Part shown: positions 1 to 7,996 of the stretch, piece after piece
How the letters are laid out: each line of letters starts with the position of its first letter
Numbering within the stretch: the first letter of the stretch is position 1
NCBI GenBank assembly: GCA_035457505.1
Contig: DATIBL010000035.1
Coordinates: 1-16,202, forward strand
Length of the DNA: 16,202 bases
Origin: DATIBL01 sp035457505
Lineage (GTDB): Bacteria > Patescibacteriota > Minisyncoccia > Phycocordibacterales > UBA6899
Reading direction: 5' to 3'
Position numbers and translations under genes: made by a program
The notes under the pieces: generated by a model
The model's input: the letters and a program-made list of their open reading frames with translations, nothing else
What the model was told of the DNA's origin: nothing
The model's database searches: none

Positions 1-3000
1 CGGTCGCAACCGCAGGAGCTGCAGGTGCTGGCGCAGCAACCTGTGCTGCTGCGGCCGCTTCTGCCTGCATGCGCGCAAACGCCTCTTTTGCGATCGGAAG
101 CGATGCAGCATTCGAGAGATTCCCGTTTGGCATCTTAAAAATGACTTCCGGCGACCCAGCGATACCTCGAATTTCGCCAATCTGCATTTCGCTTTGGATC
201 GCGCGCACCTGTTCTTCGGGGAGAGTCTCAAGTATGCCGGGGATTTCCTTCATCCCCTCCGCGCTCCGCGATGCTCGGATCGCAGCAAGCACCTCCGGAG
301 CAAGGGCTTCGGGTGTCGCGCCTTCGTCGTCGCCAAGATCAAAGAATTGCGCAGTAACTCCGCGTCCGGTCGACGCCGAAGCTGCAACATCCGTGGCAAA
401 CGCACCGGCGGCAGCAAACGCCGCGCCGATCTTGGCCGCTTGTTTGCCGCGGCGATCGAGAAATTCTGCCTGACGTACAGTGACAGCTTTCTCTGAATAC
501 GAGAGGAATTTTGCCAAACGATTCTTGAGATCGGAATCCCATTTTTGTTCGACGGAGGCTGTCGCAGCCGCACCGCCGAGCGCCTTCAGCAGACGATATT
601 GGTTGGCGATCCCCTCCGCTCCGTGCGCGCCAAAATCGATCAACCCCTTGTCGATCTTTTCTTTGGTAAAGGTGTACCGCGCATCCAGGCGACGGACGAT
701 CAGATCACGCTCCTTGGCGATCTCGGGCGTGCTCGGCGCGCCATTCGCGAGCGCTTCATCGATCGCAGCGAGTCGGTCTTCGAGCTTTGTGATCTTCTCC
801 GCGAGCGCTCCAGCATTCACGATGTGGCGGCTCGTTTTGTCGGCCTCAAACGCGACGGTGCCGAGCTCGCGCGCAAGCGCAATGCGCCGTTCATTCGCAG
901 CGGGATCCTTGGTGTCTTCTGGAATCTGCGCAAGTTCCGCCTTGATCGCAGCAATCTTCTCGCGCGATGCACGCTCGCGCTCCGCGACGCCCATCTTCGC
1001 GAGAACTTCCTTCTCTTCAAGGTCGGTGCGGGCGCGCTGGCGGCCCATCATGCGACCCACGCCGTATCCCGCAAGCGGCGCAGCGAGAAGTCCGGCAACT
1101 GCTCCGCCGCCAAGCGTGGCAAGCGTACCCGCCGCGACCACGCGCGTAGCGCCACCGACTGCGAACGAACCGAGACGCAATCGCGAAGACGACTTGGCCC
1201 AGCGCATCCAGCTCGACTGATCTTTGATGTCGGCAAGCATGCGCTCTGCGCCGGGATCAGTATTGAAAAATTGATTGAACGTGATCGCGCGATCGATCTC
1301 GAGCGTATCCATGACGGCAGCCTCGTCGCCGGTCTTCACACGCTTCAGTTCAAGCATCTCGTGGAGCGCCTTCTCGTATGCACTCTTGGCTTCAGTGAAC
1401 TTCTGCTTGTCTGCACCATCGCGGGACGCACGGCCGGTCACAAACGCACTGACGGAATCGAGCGCCTTGTTGACCTTCCCGCTCACGGCCTGATCGAGTT
1501 CCGCACCAGAGAGATCGGGCTTCTTTGCTTCCATGAAGGCCTGCGCGGCGGCATTGAACGCATTCACTCGACTGCGCTCCTCTTCCGAAAGGTTGCCCCC
1601 AAAATCACGCTCGGAAACAAACTTGAGTCGGAGTTCTCCGCGCTCTCCGACCTCGGCATCCGGACCCTCCTTGGCCAAAAGCGCGAGCGAACGAACAAGC
1701 TCGACGCGATCAGGTGCGCCCTCAGACGAAAGCTTCTCGGCGAGCTGCTTTTCCTCGTCGGCAAGCCACTTGTCCTTCATCAGATTCATCCCTGCACGTT
1801 TCCAGGTCTCTTTCTTTGCGATCTGCTCGGCCGCAACTGCGAATCGGCGCCACCACGTGCGCGGTGTCGACACGCGCTCCGAGAGATAGGTCTGCTGCTC
1901 CTTCGAAAGTGGCGTCGAAAGGCTGTCCATCTTCTCGCGGTAGTGCTTGAGCGCCTCGCCTTGGATCTGCTGGACGGAATATTGATTGAGATTGCGAAGC
2001 ACGAGCGCCTGCTGCCCGGCCGAAAGCGATGTGAACTCGGGTACGGCTTCAAGTTCCTCTTTCGAGAACTTGAACTCCTTTTCCGCGCGCGCCAGGATCT
2101 CCGGGTCGATCGGACCCGCGAATGCTTCAGCGGGAAGAGACGGTGCCTCAAGAGAACCAGCGGCAGCACCAGCTGCGACGATCGTCCCTCCGACTGCCGC
2201 AAGGTAGTCCGCCTTGCGCTTCTTGTAGTTTTCGGCCGCCCCGGCATCGCCCTTCTCTTCGGCTTCGGCGATCATGTGGTCGTACCAGCGCTCGAGCTTG
2301 CCCTTCTCATTCTCGCTTCCGGTGCGCACCTCTGCATGCTCGGCTTTGTAGGCGAGGACCGCATCGCGATATTCTGCTTCGCGCTTGGCGAGCGCTTCCT
2401 CGACAGAGCGGACGAGGTCAATCGCGCCTTTCTGTTCCGCATCAGGCAGCATCGCCTCAAGACGGCGCATGCTCTCGTCGTACTCGAGCGACATGTTTCG
2501 GAGGTGCTCCTCCTCCGCGCTTCGCTCGAGATGCTCCTCGGGAATCGCTGCGTCGCTCGAAACTTCGTTGTATGCATTCAGGTCGCCGAGCGGAATCTCG
2601 CGGCGATTTGCGCCCTTGCGGACCACGACCATCCCCGTGTCCTTCTTCATCGCCACAACCTTCCAATCGTCTTCGACTGCGCCGGACATACCGGCCACAA
2701 CCACGCATTCCCCGTAGGCATATCCCGGAACCGTGGAATAAGCGGGCGTTTCCAAAAGCTCCGCGTCGTCTTTCTGTGCCGCGTTTTCTTCGACATCAGC
2801 AAGATGTTCATGTGCCTCAACCTGTGCGACCTCTTCGGGGGTCGGTTCTCGGGCTTCAAGCTCCTCCCCGAGCGACGGAGCGGCTTCGACTGGAGCAGGT
2901 GCTTCCTCAGCTTGGGGAGCTGGCGCTGCGTCGGCGACAGTTGCTTCTGACACGCTCGGAGTGCGAGCAGCGCGATATGCATCGCGAGCTGCGGCAACCT

Positions 3001-4105
3001 TGCGACGAGCTTCGACCGCACGAACCGGATCAGCAGAACGATATGTGTCGACGGCTTTTGCGAGTGCATCGGTGACCTCCTTCGGCACCGGGGCATTTGG
3101 ATCAAGGTCTTTGACGGAGATCCCCTGCCAGCGCAAGACGTTTGCATGGTGTCCCGATTTGCGAAGGCGGTAGGTTTCGCCTTCACGCGCAAGCTGCTCC
3201 GACAAGCGCGCAGCTTCTCGCGACTGCGAGACGAGCTCGCCGAAAACGCTTTCTGCGGCTGCACGGCCGAACCCCTGTGTCTCGAGCGCCTGCACGAACA
3301 TTCGCTTCGAATGATGCTTCAGGAAATTGCGCTTCTGCTCATCTTCGATGGTACCTGCCTTCTCGTATGCACCGACGAGCGTCGCGAGGACAATCCCGCC
3401 CGCTGTATGCGCGTCGAAAAGCGCGACGTGTTTCCGCGCGCGGCCAACCGCACTCATATAACGATCAAGGGTTTCCCTTGCTTCCTTCTCTCGCGAAAGC
3501 TCAAGCTCGGACACTGTTTCTCCCTTCTTCCGTGCGCGCTCAATATCGCGGATCGCTCGGCGCGCCTCCATTGCCTCCGTGTGGAATTTTCCAGTCAGTG
3601 TTTCATTGATGCTCTCGATCTCTTTGTTCGCAGGATCTTCCTTCGACTCAGTCGCGGGAGCAGGAACAGACTCAAGAGAGGGAGCGGAGTCAGCAGCAGT
3701 CACCCGGGCGGGCTCAGCGGGAGAGATCTCTGCGGCAGGCGTAGGGGCTGCAGCAGATTCGACTGGTGCAGAAGCAACCTCGGCTTCTGGAGCCGGGTTC
3801 ACAGGCGAGGCAACGGCGACCTCCTCGTGCGCCACAGGAGCGGAGGATGCTTCGACGGTCTGAATACCGAGATGCTGGAGATCCTCGAACGAGCGGACCG
3901 ACATGACGGGAATTCTCTTTGGCTCTGAAGCCCCCGGAACAGCAGACGCTTCGGGCTCAGCATCGGCCTTGATCGGATTTGTCTGAAGATACGCCTCGAG
4001 AGCATCGAGTGTGGCCTTCCCGGCTTTTTCGGGGTCGGTCCAAACCTCGTCCTCGTGCTGGACCCCTCCCTGCTGAGCTCCATTCTGTGGCGTCTCCATG
4101 GACAT
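1..4105 (-). CDS. Giant helical protein of unknown function, C-terminus beyond the left edge
   Basis: The frame is open from the ATG at 4105 to position 1 with no stop, giving at least 1368 residues; the true end lies outside the window. I do not recognise the family. Visible layout: an acidic N-terminus (about 1-80); an Ala/Pro/Glu-rich linker (about 84-160); a charged helical region (160-380); a second A/P/E linker (383-450); a compact beta-rich, possibly SH3-like segment (about 458-510, with G461 and the stretch DDWKVVAMKKDTGMVVVRKG); long Glu/Lys/Arg-rich helices; small hydrophobic segments near 632-650 and 1230-1245; a Gly/Ala-rich hydrophobic hairpin at about 980-1022 with repeated small-residue spacing that could insert in a membrane; coiled-coil-like stretches after it; and a third A/P linker at the edge. 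There is no N-terminal signal peptide. Codon use matches the neighbouring ATPase. A strong promoter lies directly upstream. A structural or envelope-associated role is a guess. Confidence 0.88.
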   Translation of the reverse strand, partial: MSMETPQNGAQQGGVQHEDEVWTDPEKAGKATLDALEAYLQTNPIKADAEPEASAVPGASEPKRIPVMSVRSFEDLQHLGIQTVEASSAPVAHEEVAVASPVNPAPEAEVASAPVESAAAPTPAAEISPAEPARVTAADSAPSLESVPAPATESKEDPANKEIESINETLTGKFHTEAMEARRAIRDIERARKKGETVSELELSREKEARETLDRYMSAVGRARKHVALFDAHTAGGIVLATLVGAYEKAGTIEDEQKRNFLKHHSKRMFVQALETQGFGRAAAESVFGELVSQSREAARLSEQLAREGETYRLRKSGHHANVLRWQGISVKDLDPNAPVPKEVTDALAKAVDTYRSADPVRAVEARRKVAAARDAYRAARTPSVSEATVADAAPAPQAEEAPAPVEAAPSLGEELEAREPTPEEVAQVEAHEHLADVEENAAQKDDAELLETPAYSTVPGYAYGECVVVAGMSGAVEDDWKVVAMKKDTGMVVVRKGANRREIPLGDLNAYNEVSSDAAIPEEHLERSAEEEHLRNMSLEYDESMRRLEAMLPDAEQKGAIDLVRSVEEALAKREAEYRDAVLAYKAEHAEVRTGSENEKGKLERWYDHMIAEAEEKGDAGAAENYKKRKADYLAAVGGTIVAAGAAAGSLEAPSLPAEAFAGPIDPEILARAEKEFKFSKEELEAVPEFTSLSAGQQALVLRNLNQYSVQQIQGEALKHYREKMDSLSTPLSKEQQTYLSERVSTPRTWWRRFAVAAEQIAKKETWKRAGMNLMKDKWLADEEKQLAEKLSSEGAPDRVELVRSLALLAKEGPDAEVGERGELRLKFVSERDFGGNLSEEERSRVNAFNAAAQAFMEAKKPDLSGAELDQAVSGKVNKALDSVSAFVTGRASRDGADKQKFTEAKSAYEKALHEMLELKRVKTGDEAAVMDTLEIDRAITFNQFFNTDPGAERMLADIKDQSSWMRWAKSSSRLRLGSFAVGGATRVVAAGTLATLGGGAVAGLLAAPLAGYGVGRMMGRQRARTDLEEKEVLAKMGVAERERASREKIAAIKAELAQIPEDTKDPAANERRIALARELGTVAFEADKTSRHIVNAGALAEKITKLEDRLAAIDEALANGAPSTPEIAKERDLIVRRLDARYTFTKEKIDKGLIDFGAHGAEGIANQYRLLKALGGAAATASVEQKWDSDLKNRLAKFLSYSEKAVTVRQAEFLDRRGKQAAKIGAAFAAAGAFATDVAASASTGRGVTAQFFDLGDDEGATPEALAPEVLAAIRASRSAEGMKEIPGILETLPEEQVRAIQSEMQIGEIRGIAGSPEVIFKMPNGNLSNAASLPIAKEAFARMQAEAAAAAQVAAPAPAAPAVAT

Positions 4106-4114
4106 GACAATTAT

Positions 4115-4144
4115 ATTATATCACAAATTTGCACAAGTAGTCAA
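4115..4144 (-). promoter_or_regulatory. Promoter of the giant-protein gene, near-leaderless
   Basis: On the minus strand a -35 box TTGACT (4144-4139) is followed by an 18-nt spacer and a perfect -10 box TATAAT (4120-4115), preceded by TG to make an extended -10 (TGATATAAT). Only 9 nt separate the -10 from the ATG at 4105, so transcription should begin about 3 nt before the start codon. No Shine-Dalgarno sequence fits in that space. A second in-frame ATG lies at 4099. A partly overlapping second TATAAT (4115-4110) is too close to the ATG and too far from the -35 to be the main box. Confidence 0.75.
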
Positions 4145-4264
4145 ATACGCCCGACTTCCCTCGTGTGCTCTCTCCATTTTATCCCATTCAGCGCGCAAAA
4201 CAAAATCCTGTCGAACCTGGATCGCAGAGTATTTCTTGAATGCGCCAGCACGCCAATACAAAGA

Positions 4265-4291
4265 GAAACCGCCTTTTGTTTGAAGGCGGTT
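4265..4291 (-). terminator. Probable intrinsic terminator after the ATPase gene
   Basis: A 9-bp GC-containing stem (AACCGCCTT pairing with AAGGCGGTT) with a 7-nt loop begins at the TAG stop of the ATPase gene. On the minus strand it is followed by TTTCTCTTTG, a broken T tract. Position and structure fit a Rho-independent terminator separating the ATPase from the giant-protein gene. The rest of the 4106-4291 gap holds only the promoter of the next gene; I see no small gene in it. Confidence 0.65.
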
Positions 4292-7200
4292 CTACTCATT
4301 GACGCTCTCGCGATAGGGGTCTGCGGCAGGAGTCGACGGCGTCGCTTGCGAAGGCGGAGCGATCTGAATCCGCGCCTGTGCGACTGGTACTAGAGAAGGA
4401 TTCGAGGCGCTTGGTTGGATCTCCGGGACAGGGGCTGGAGCCTGCACCACGGGAGCCGGCTCAACCGGTGCTGGCTGGCGTTGCACTGGCGAAACATGCA
4501 CGCTTGCGGTCGGTCCGACGATCGGTTGCGGAGGAAATGTGTACTGCCCCTGGAGCGGCTGCGCAGGATCGTGAGGAGTCTGCGGCTCTGCGGCAGGTTC
4601 CGGGTGCACAACCGTCGATTGCCATGCGTGACCAGGAGCAACCGGAGCTGGCGGCTGCGTGTATGCCGGATTCCAGGAGACTGGCTGCGTCCCAGGGTGG
4701 GGCGCACCGAGCGATGCGGGATCGAATGCGGGAGCTGGCGGCTGCTGCGCTGGAGGAGCAACAGGGGCATTGTACTGCGGCGCATACGGCGGTTGCTGCT
4801 GCGCGCTTTGCGGATATTGCTGCTGGTACTGCGGATACTGAGCGGGCATCTGCTGGCTTTGCTGCGGCGCAGGATACTGCGGCGCAAGCTGCGGAGCATA
4901 CTGCTGCGGCATCTGCTGAACGGGGGGCATGGATTGCGGCGCCGGATACGCCGCATTCGGGATCTGTGCAGCATGGGCGAGTTGCTGCGGAAACTGGGCA
5001 CCAGGCATCGGCTGCTGCGACGGAAACGCTTGTGGCGTTGGCTGCAATGCCTGAGTCGCCATCATTGGACGCGGAGCCCCAGCCTGCGGCGGGACGGCAC
5101 CGGGAGTAGCGCCCGGGGTCGCAGCTTGAGCTGGGCGAGCCGACGCGGCGAGATATTTCTTCATGATCGCATCATCAACGATCTTGCGGTCCTGTCCGTA
5201 CTTGAGATACGAAAGCGTCATCAGCTGCTCCACAATCTCGGGGTGCCCCGCCGGATGGAATCCTGTCTCAATATTGAACGGCGCAACCGGCTTGCCGTTC
5301 AACAAGAGTTTCGCGTATGCGTTGTGATTGTCGAGCTTGATGATGTCCTCGGGACTGAATGTCGGCGCAAACTGTGCTTCGAGGAACTTGGCATCCTCTG
5401 CCCCGACGCGATGCACCACCATCGATCCCACGTTCCCAAACACGGCATTCTTGATCGGCTCCTCGAGCTGTCCGATGAACTGATGCGCGATATTGAGCGA
5501 AAGGCCGTATTTGCGCGCCTCGGAGAGGATCGCTGAGATCGAATCAGTGGTGACGTTCTGGAATTCGTCGATATAGAGATAGAAATTCGGAAGCGCTTTG
5601 CCGAACGAATCCACGCGCGACATCGCCGCCATCAAGATCTTTCCGACCAGGACGAGGCCGATCAGGTGCGAATTGATCTCGCCGAGCCGCCCCTTCGCAA
5701 GATTCACGAGAAGGATCTTCCGCTGATCCATAATGTCGCGGAAGTTGAACGACGACTTCTCCTGCGCAATGATCGGGCGCATCACATCGTTCGAGAGGAA
5801 GACGTCGAATTTGTTGGTGATGTACGGGATCATATTCGCAAGCCCCGCCTCGCCGGAGGTCTTGGTCGCGATATCGCGCCAGAACTGCACCACGATCGGA
5901 TTCTTGCAGCGCGAGAGCTTGAGCTCGCGGAATTTCGGATCGGCCATGACGCGCGGGATCTCGAGCAGCGTGTTGCCGGTCTCGGGGTCCTCCATGACGA
6001 GCATCGTCGCATTGCGGAAGTACTGCTCGAATGCCGGACCCATGGCCTCTGGCGTCGAAGAGTACAGCTTGCGAAAGATCGACAGGAGCTCGTTGACCAC
6101 GAAAATCTTCTGCTCAGGCTTCGTCTGATCGTATTCGAGCATATTGAGCCCGAACGGCCGCGGCGTGTACGACGGATCGAAATAGATGACATCGCCGATG
6201 CGCTCCTTCGGGATCGTCGCGAGGATATCCTGTACATCAGAGCCGTGCGGATCGATGAAACAGCAGCCGTCGCCGTTTGCGATATCCTGAATGATCATAT
6301 TCTTCAGGAGCTTCGACTTTCCGGTCCCCGTCTGGCCGATGACATAGAAGTGGCGCAAGCGATCGGCCGGAGTCACGCGCACTTCGCGCTCCGTCCCGCG
6401 ATGCTTGTTGACGCCGATCAGAATACCGGACGCAGGAAGCTCTGCAGGAGCGGGGGCAGTCGCGAACTTGGTGGTCTTCAGCTGCGGGGCGTCTTGCACG
6501 GTGATCGACTGCGGAAAATGGTACATGGTCGCGAGTTCCTTCGTGCTGAGAAGAATTTCGGAGCCCTCATCGCGGAGCCGGAAGGTGAACGCATGCGCAA
6601 GGGTGTCGAGCGACGTGCCGCGTATCCGCTCAAACTTGATGCCATTCCCGCCCTGGCGCGTGAACTGATTGAACGATGCTTCAAGTGAGGAAAGGATCGA
6701 CTCGGCCCGCTCACGCGAACCCGCCGACACAAGGATGCGAATACTCGCCCGAAGGAGCGGCCGCTCGATCTTCTCTTCGATCATCGCCACCGCTTTCTCC
6801 GCAAACTCAACCTGATGATTGTCCGGTCCGTTCGGATTGCGCTTCTCCATCTGCGTCGCCACGAACTCTGAGAAGGTCTTGGCAAGCACGCCCCCGATCG
6901 AGAGCGGAATGTTCGCCGCGCGCTTCACCGGAACGCCCTGCTTGATCTGCCCGATCGCATGCTTAAACTTCCCCACGATGCGCTCCGTATCCGGCGAGAC
7001 GACAAACTGGATCGCCGCACCTTCGCCATCGCGCTCGATCTTGGAGAATCCGCTCAGGAGCACTTTGAGCGGGTCGAGACCGGCGGTATCCGAAAACTGG
7101 ATCGGGAAGACAAAATTGTTCGTCACCACGCCCGTCGAACCGGCGATATGGCCGAATTCGTTGAACACATTGTAGTCGCCGGGCACCTCTTCGACCTTGG

Positions 7201-7915
7201 CGATCGGGAAAGAACCGAGGAATTGCTTTACGAAAAGGTCGCGGTCCTTATCGGGCACGGCGACAAAAAAGACGATGTCGTTCGAAAAGTTCGAGAGCGC
7301 AAGCTCGAGCGTGAAGGGCGCGCGGCCGCTCGAATGCTCCTGATCCGACGGCAGCATGCCGACCAGAAAGCGATCCATTGCCGCGATCACGTCCTGGAAT
7401 GTCGGACCGCCGTCCCCCGCTGCAGCCGGGAGCGTGACCTCGTAGAGCGTCATTCGCACCCCGCGCGAAAGATCCCGCTCGCGATCGAGTCCTGGTACGG
7501 CAGCACCCGACTTCACATACTCCACGAGCACGCGATGAAAGTCGTCTTCGATATGCGGATTGCGCATGGCCCGTGCGATCGCGATCGCGCCAAGCACGCC
7601 TTTTTCGGCGAGGATGCGGTAGAGCTCGCGCATCTTCTCGCGATGCGGGATCGACCCGAGATGCTCGACGACGCGCTCAAACTCCGGATTGTCGACATGG
7701 TGCTCCCCGGTCGCTTCGCTCACATGCACAGCCTCCGCGGGCGGCGCCTTCACATATTCGTGGATCGCCTCCGAGATCGCAGCTTCCTTCGCCATGGGCG
7801 TCTGCTCCGCATAGGCGTGCTGCTCCTTCTCCGCGACTTTTTCGCGCAGGTATTTCAGCTCCTCCTCGGGAGAGGAAAACTTCGGTGCCTCCATGTTCGG
7901 CCCTGACTGCTCCAT
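4292..7915 (-). CDS. VirD4/TraG-HerA-type P-loop ATPase (type IV secretion/conjugation-like) with Pro/Gln-rich tail
   Basis: 1207 residues. A helical charged N-terminus (1-135) precedes a mixed alpha/beta region (about 150-480) and an ATPase core (about 495-925). The core has Walker A GQTGTGKS (527-534), FIDPHGSD (553-560), Walker B YLYIDEF (779-785) and the AHQFIGQL motif (810-817) typical of VirD4/TraG coupling ATPases and HerA relatives. These enzymes are hexameric and use ATP to move DNA or protein. From about 925 to the end runs a 280-residue Pro/Gln/Ala/Tyr-rich tail with no predicted fold. Unlike classical VirD4, I see no N-terminal membrane helices, so it is probably cytoplasmic or peripheral. 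The start is the ATG at 7915, 9 nt below an extended -10 box. The substrate is unknown. Family assignment is strong; a role in DNA uptake, conjugation, pilus work or secretion is not resolved by sequence. Confidence 0.93.
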   Translation of the reverse strand: MEQSGPNMEAPKFSSPEEELKYLREKVAEKEQHAYAEQTPMAKEAAISEAIHEYVKAPPAEAVHVSEATGEHHVDNPEFERVVEHLGSIPHREKMRELYRILAEKGVLGAIAIARAMRNPHIEDDFHRVLVEYVKSGAAVPGLDRERDLSRGVRMTLYEVTLPAAAGDGGPTFQDVIAAMDRFLVGMLPSDQEHSSGRAPFTLELALSNFSNDIVFFVAVPDKDRDLFVKQFLGSFPIAKVEEVPGDYNVFNEFGHIAGSTGVVTNNFVFPIQFSDTAGLDPLKVLLSGFSKIERDGEGAAIQFVVSPDTERIVGKFKHAIGQIKQGVPVKRAANIPLSIGGVLAKTFSEFVATQMEKRNPNGPDNHQVEFAEKAVAMIEEKIERPLLRASIRILVSAGSRERAESILSSLEASFNQFTRQGGNGIKFERIRGTSLDTLAHAFTFRLRDEGSEILLSTKELATMYHFPQSITVQDAPQLKTTKFATAPAPAELPASGILIGVNKHRGTEREVRVTPADRLRHFYVIGQTGTGKSKLLKNMIIQDIANGDGCCFIDPHGSDVQDILATIPKERIGDVIYFDPSYTPRPFGLNMLEYDQTKPEQKIFVVNELLSIFRKLYSSTPEAMGPAFEQYFRNATMLVMEDPETGNTLLEIPRVMADPKFRELKLSRCKNPIVVQFWRDIATKTSGEAGLANMIPYITNKFDVFLSNDVMRPIIAQEKSSFNFRDIMDQRKILLVNLAKGRLGEINSHLIGLVLVGKILMAAMSRVDSFGKALPNFYLYIDEFQNVTTDSISAILSEARKYGLSLNIAHQFIGQLEEPIKNAVFGNVGSMVVHRVGAEDAKFLEAQFAPTFSPEDIIKLDNHNAYAKLLLNGKPVAPFNIETGFHPAGHPEIVEQLMTLSYLKYGQDRKIVDDAIMKKYLAASARPAQAATPGATPGAVPPQAGAPRPMMATQALQPTPQAFPSQQPMPGAQFPQQLAHAAQIPNAAYPAPQSMPPVQQMPQQYAPQLAPQYPAPQQSQQMPAQYPQYQQQYPQSAQQQPPYAPQYNAPVAPPAQQPPAPAFDPASLGAPHPGTQPVSWNPAYTQPPAPVAPGHAWQSTVVHPEPAAEPQTPHDPAQPLQGQYTFPPQPIVGPTASVHVSPVQRQPAPVEPAPVVQAPAPVPEIQPSASNPSLVPVAQARIQIAPPSQATPSTPAADPYRESVNE

Positions 7916-7924
7916 ACTGCGTCT

Positions 7925-7933
7925 ATTATATCA
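7925..7933 (-). promoter_or_regulatory. Extended -10 promoter of the ATPase gene, near-leaderless
   Basis: TGATATAAT is found on the minus strand, with the TATAAT hexamer at 7930-7925. It ends 9 nt before the ATG at 7915, the same box and spacing as the giant-protein gene. No clear -35 box is seen (the best candidate, TTCTCG with an 18-nt spacer, is weak). Predicted transcription start is about 3 nt before the ATG. The rest of the 7916-7996 gap holds a run of eight G (7965-7972, plus strand) and no convincing terminator hairpin for the upstream gene. Confidence 0.7.
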
Positions 7934-7996
7934 GAGGCGGGAGGGAATCGAGAACCACTGGAGCGGGGGGGGTTACAGAGACGAAGCCATGGAAAA

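Noticed and set aside
545..2950. Long plus-strand open frame (801 residues)
   Set aside because: It is in codon register with the minus-strand giant gene, has Arg/Leu-rich antisense composition and no motifs, and is explained by avoidance of TTA, CTA and TCA codons. The minus frame has protein-like composition and a strong promoter.
3146..3928. Plus-strand open frame of 260 residues
   Set aside because: It is the same in-register mirror of the minus-strand gene, with no plausible promoter or domain.
4415..7906. Three plus-strand open frames (4415-5536, 5666-6688, 6959-7906)
   Set aside because: All are exact-register mirrors of the ATPase gene, whose Walker motifs lie on the minus strand.
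7964..7973. Run of eight G in the gap before the ATPase gene as a regulatory element
   Set aside because: A lone homopolymer with no accompanying motif; it could be chance or a sequencing artefact.
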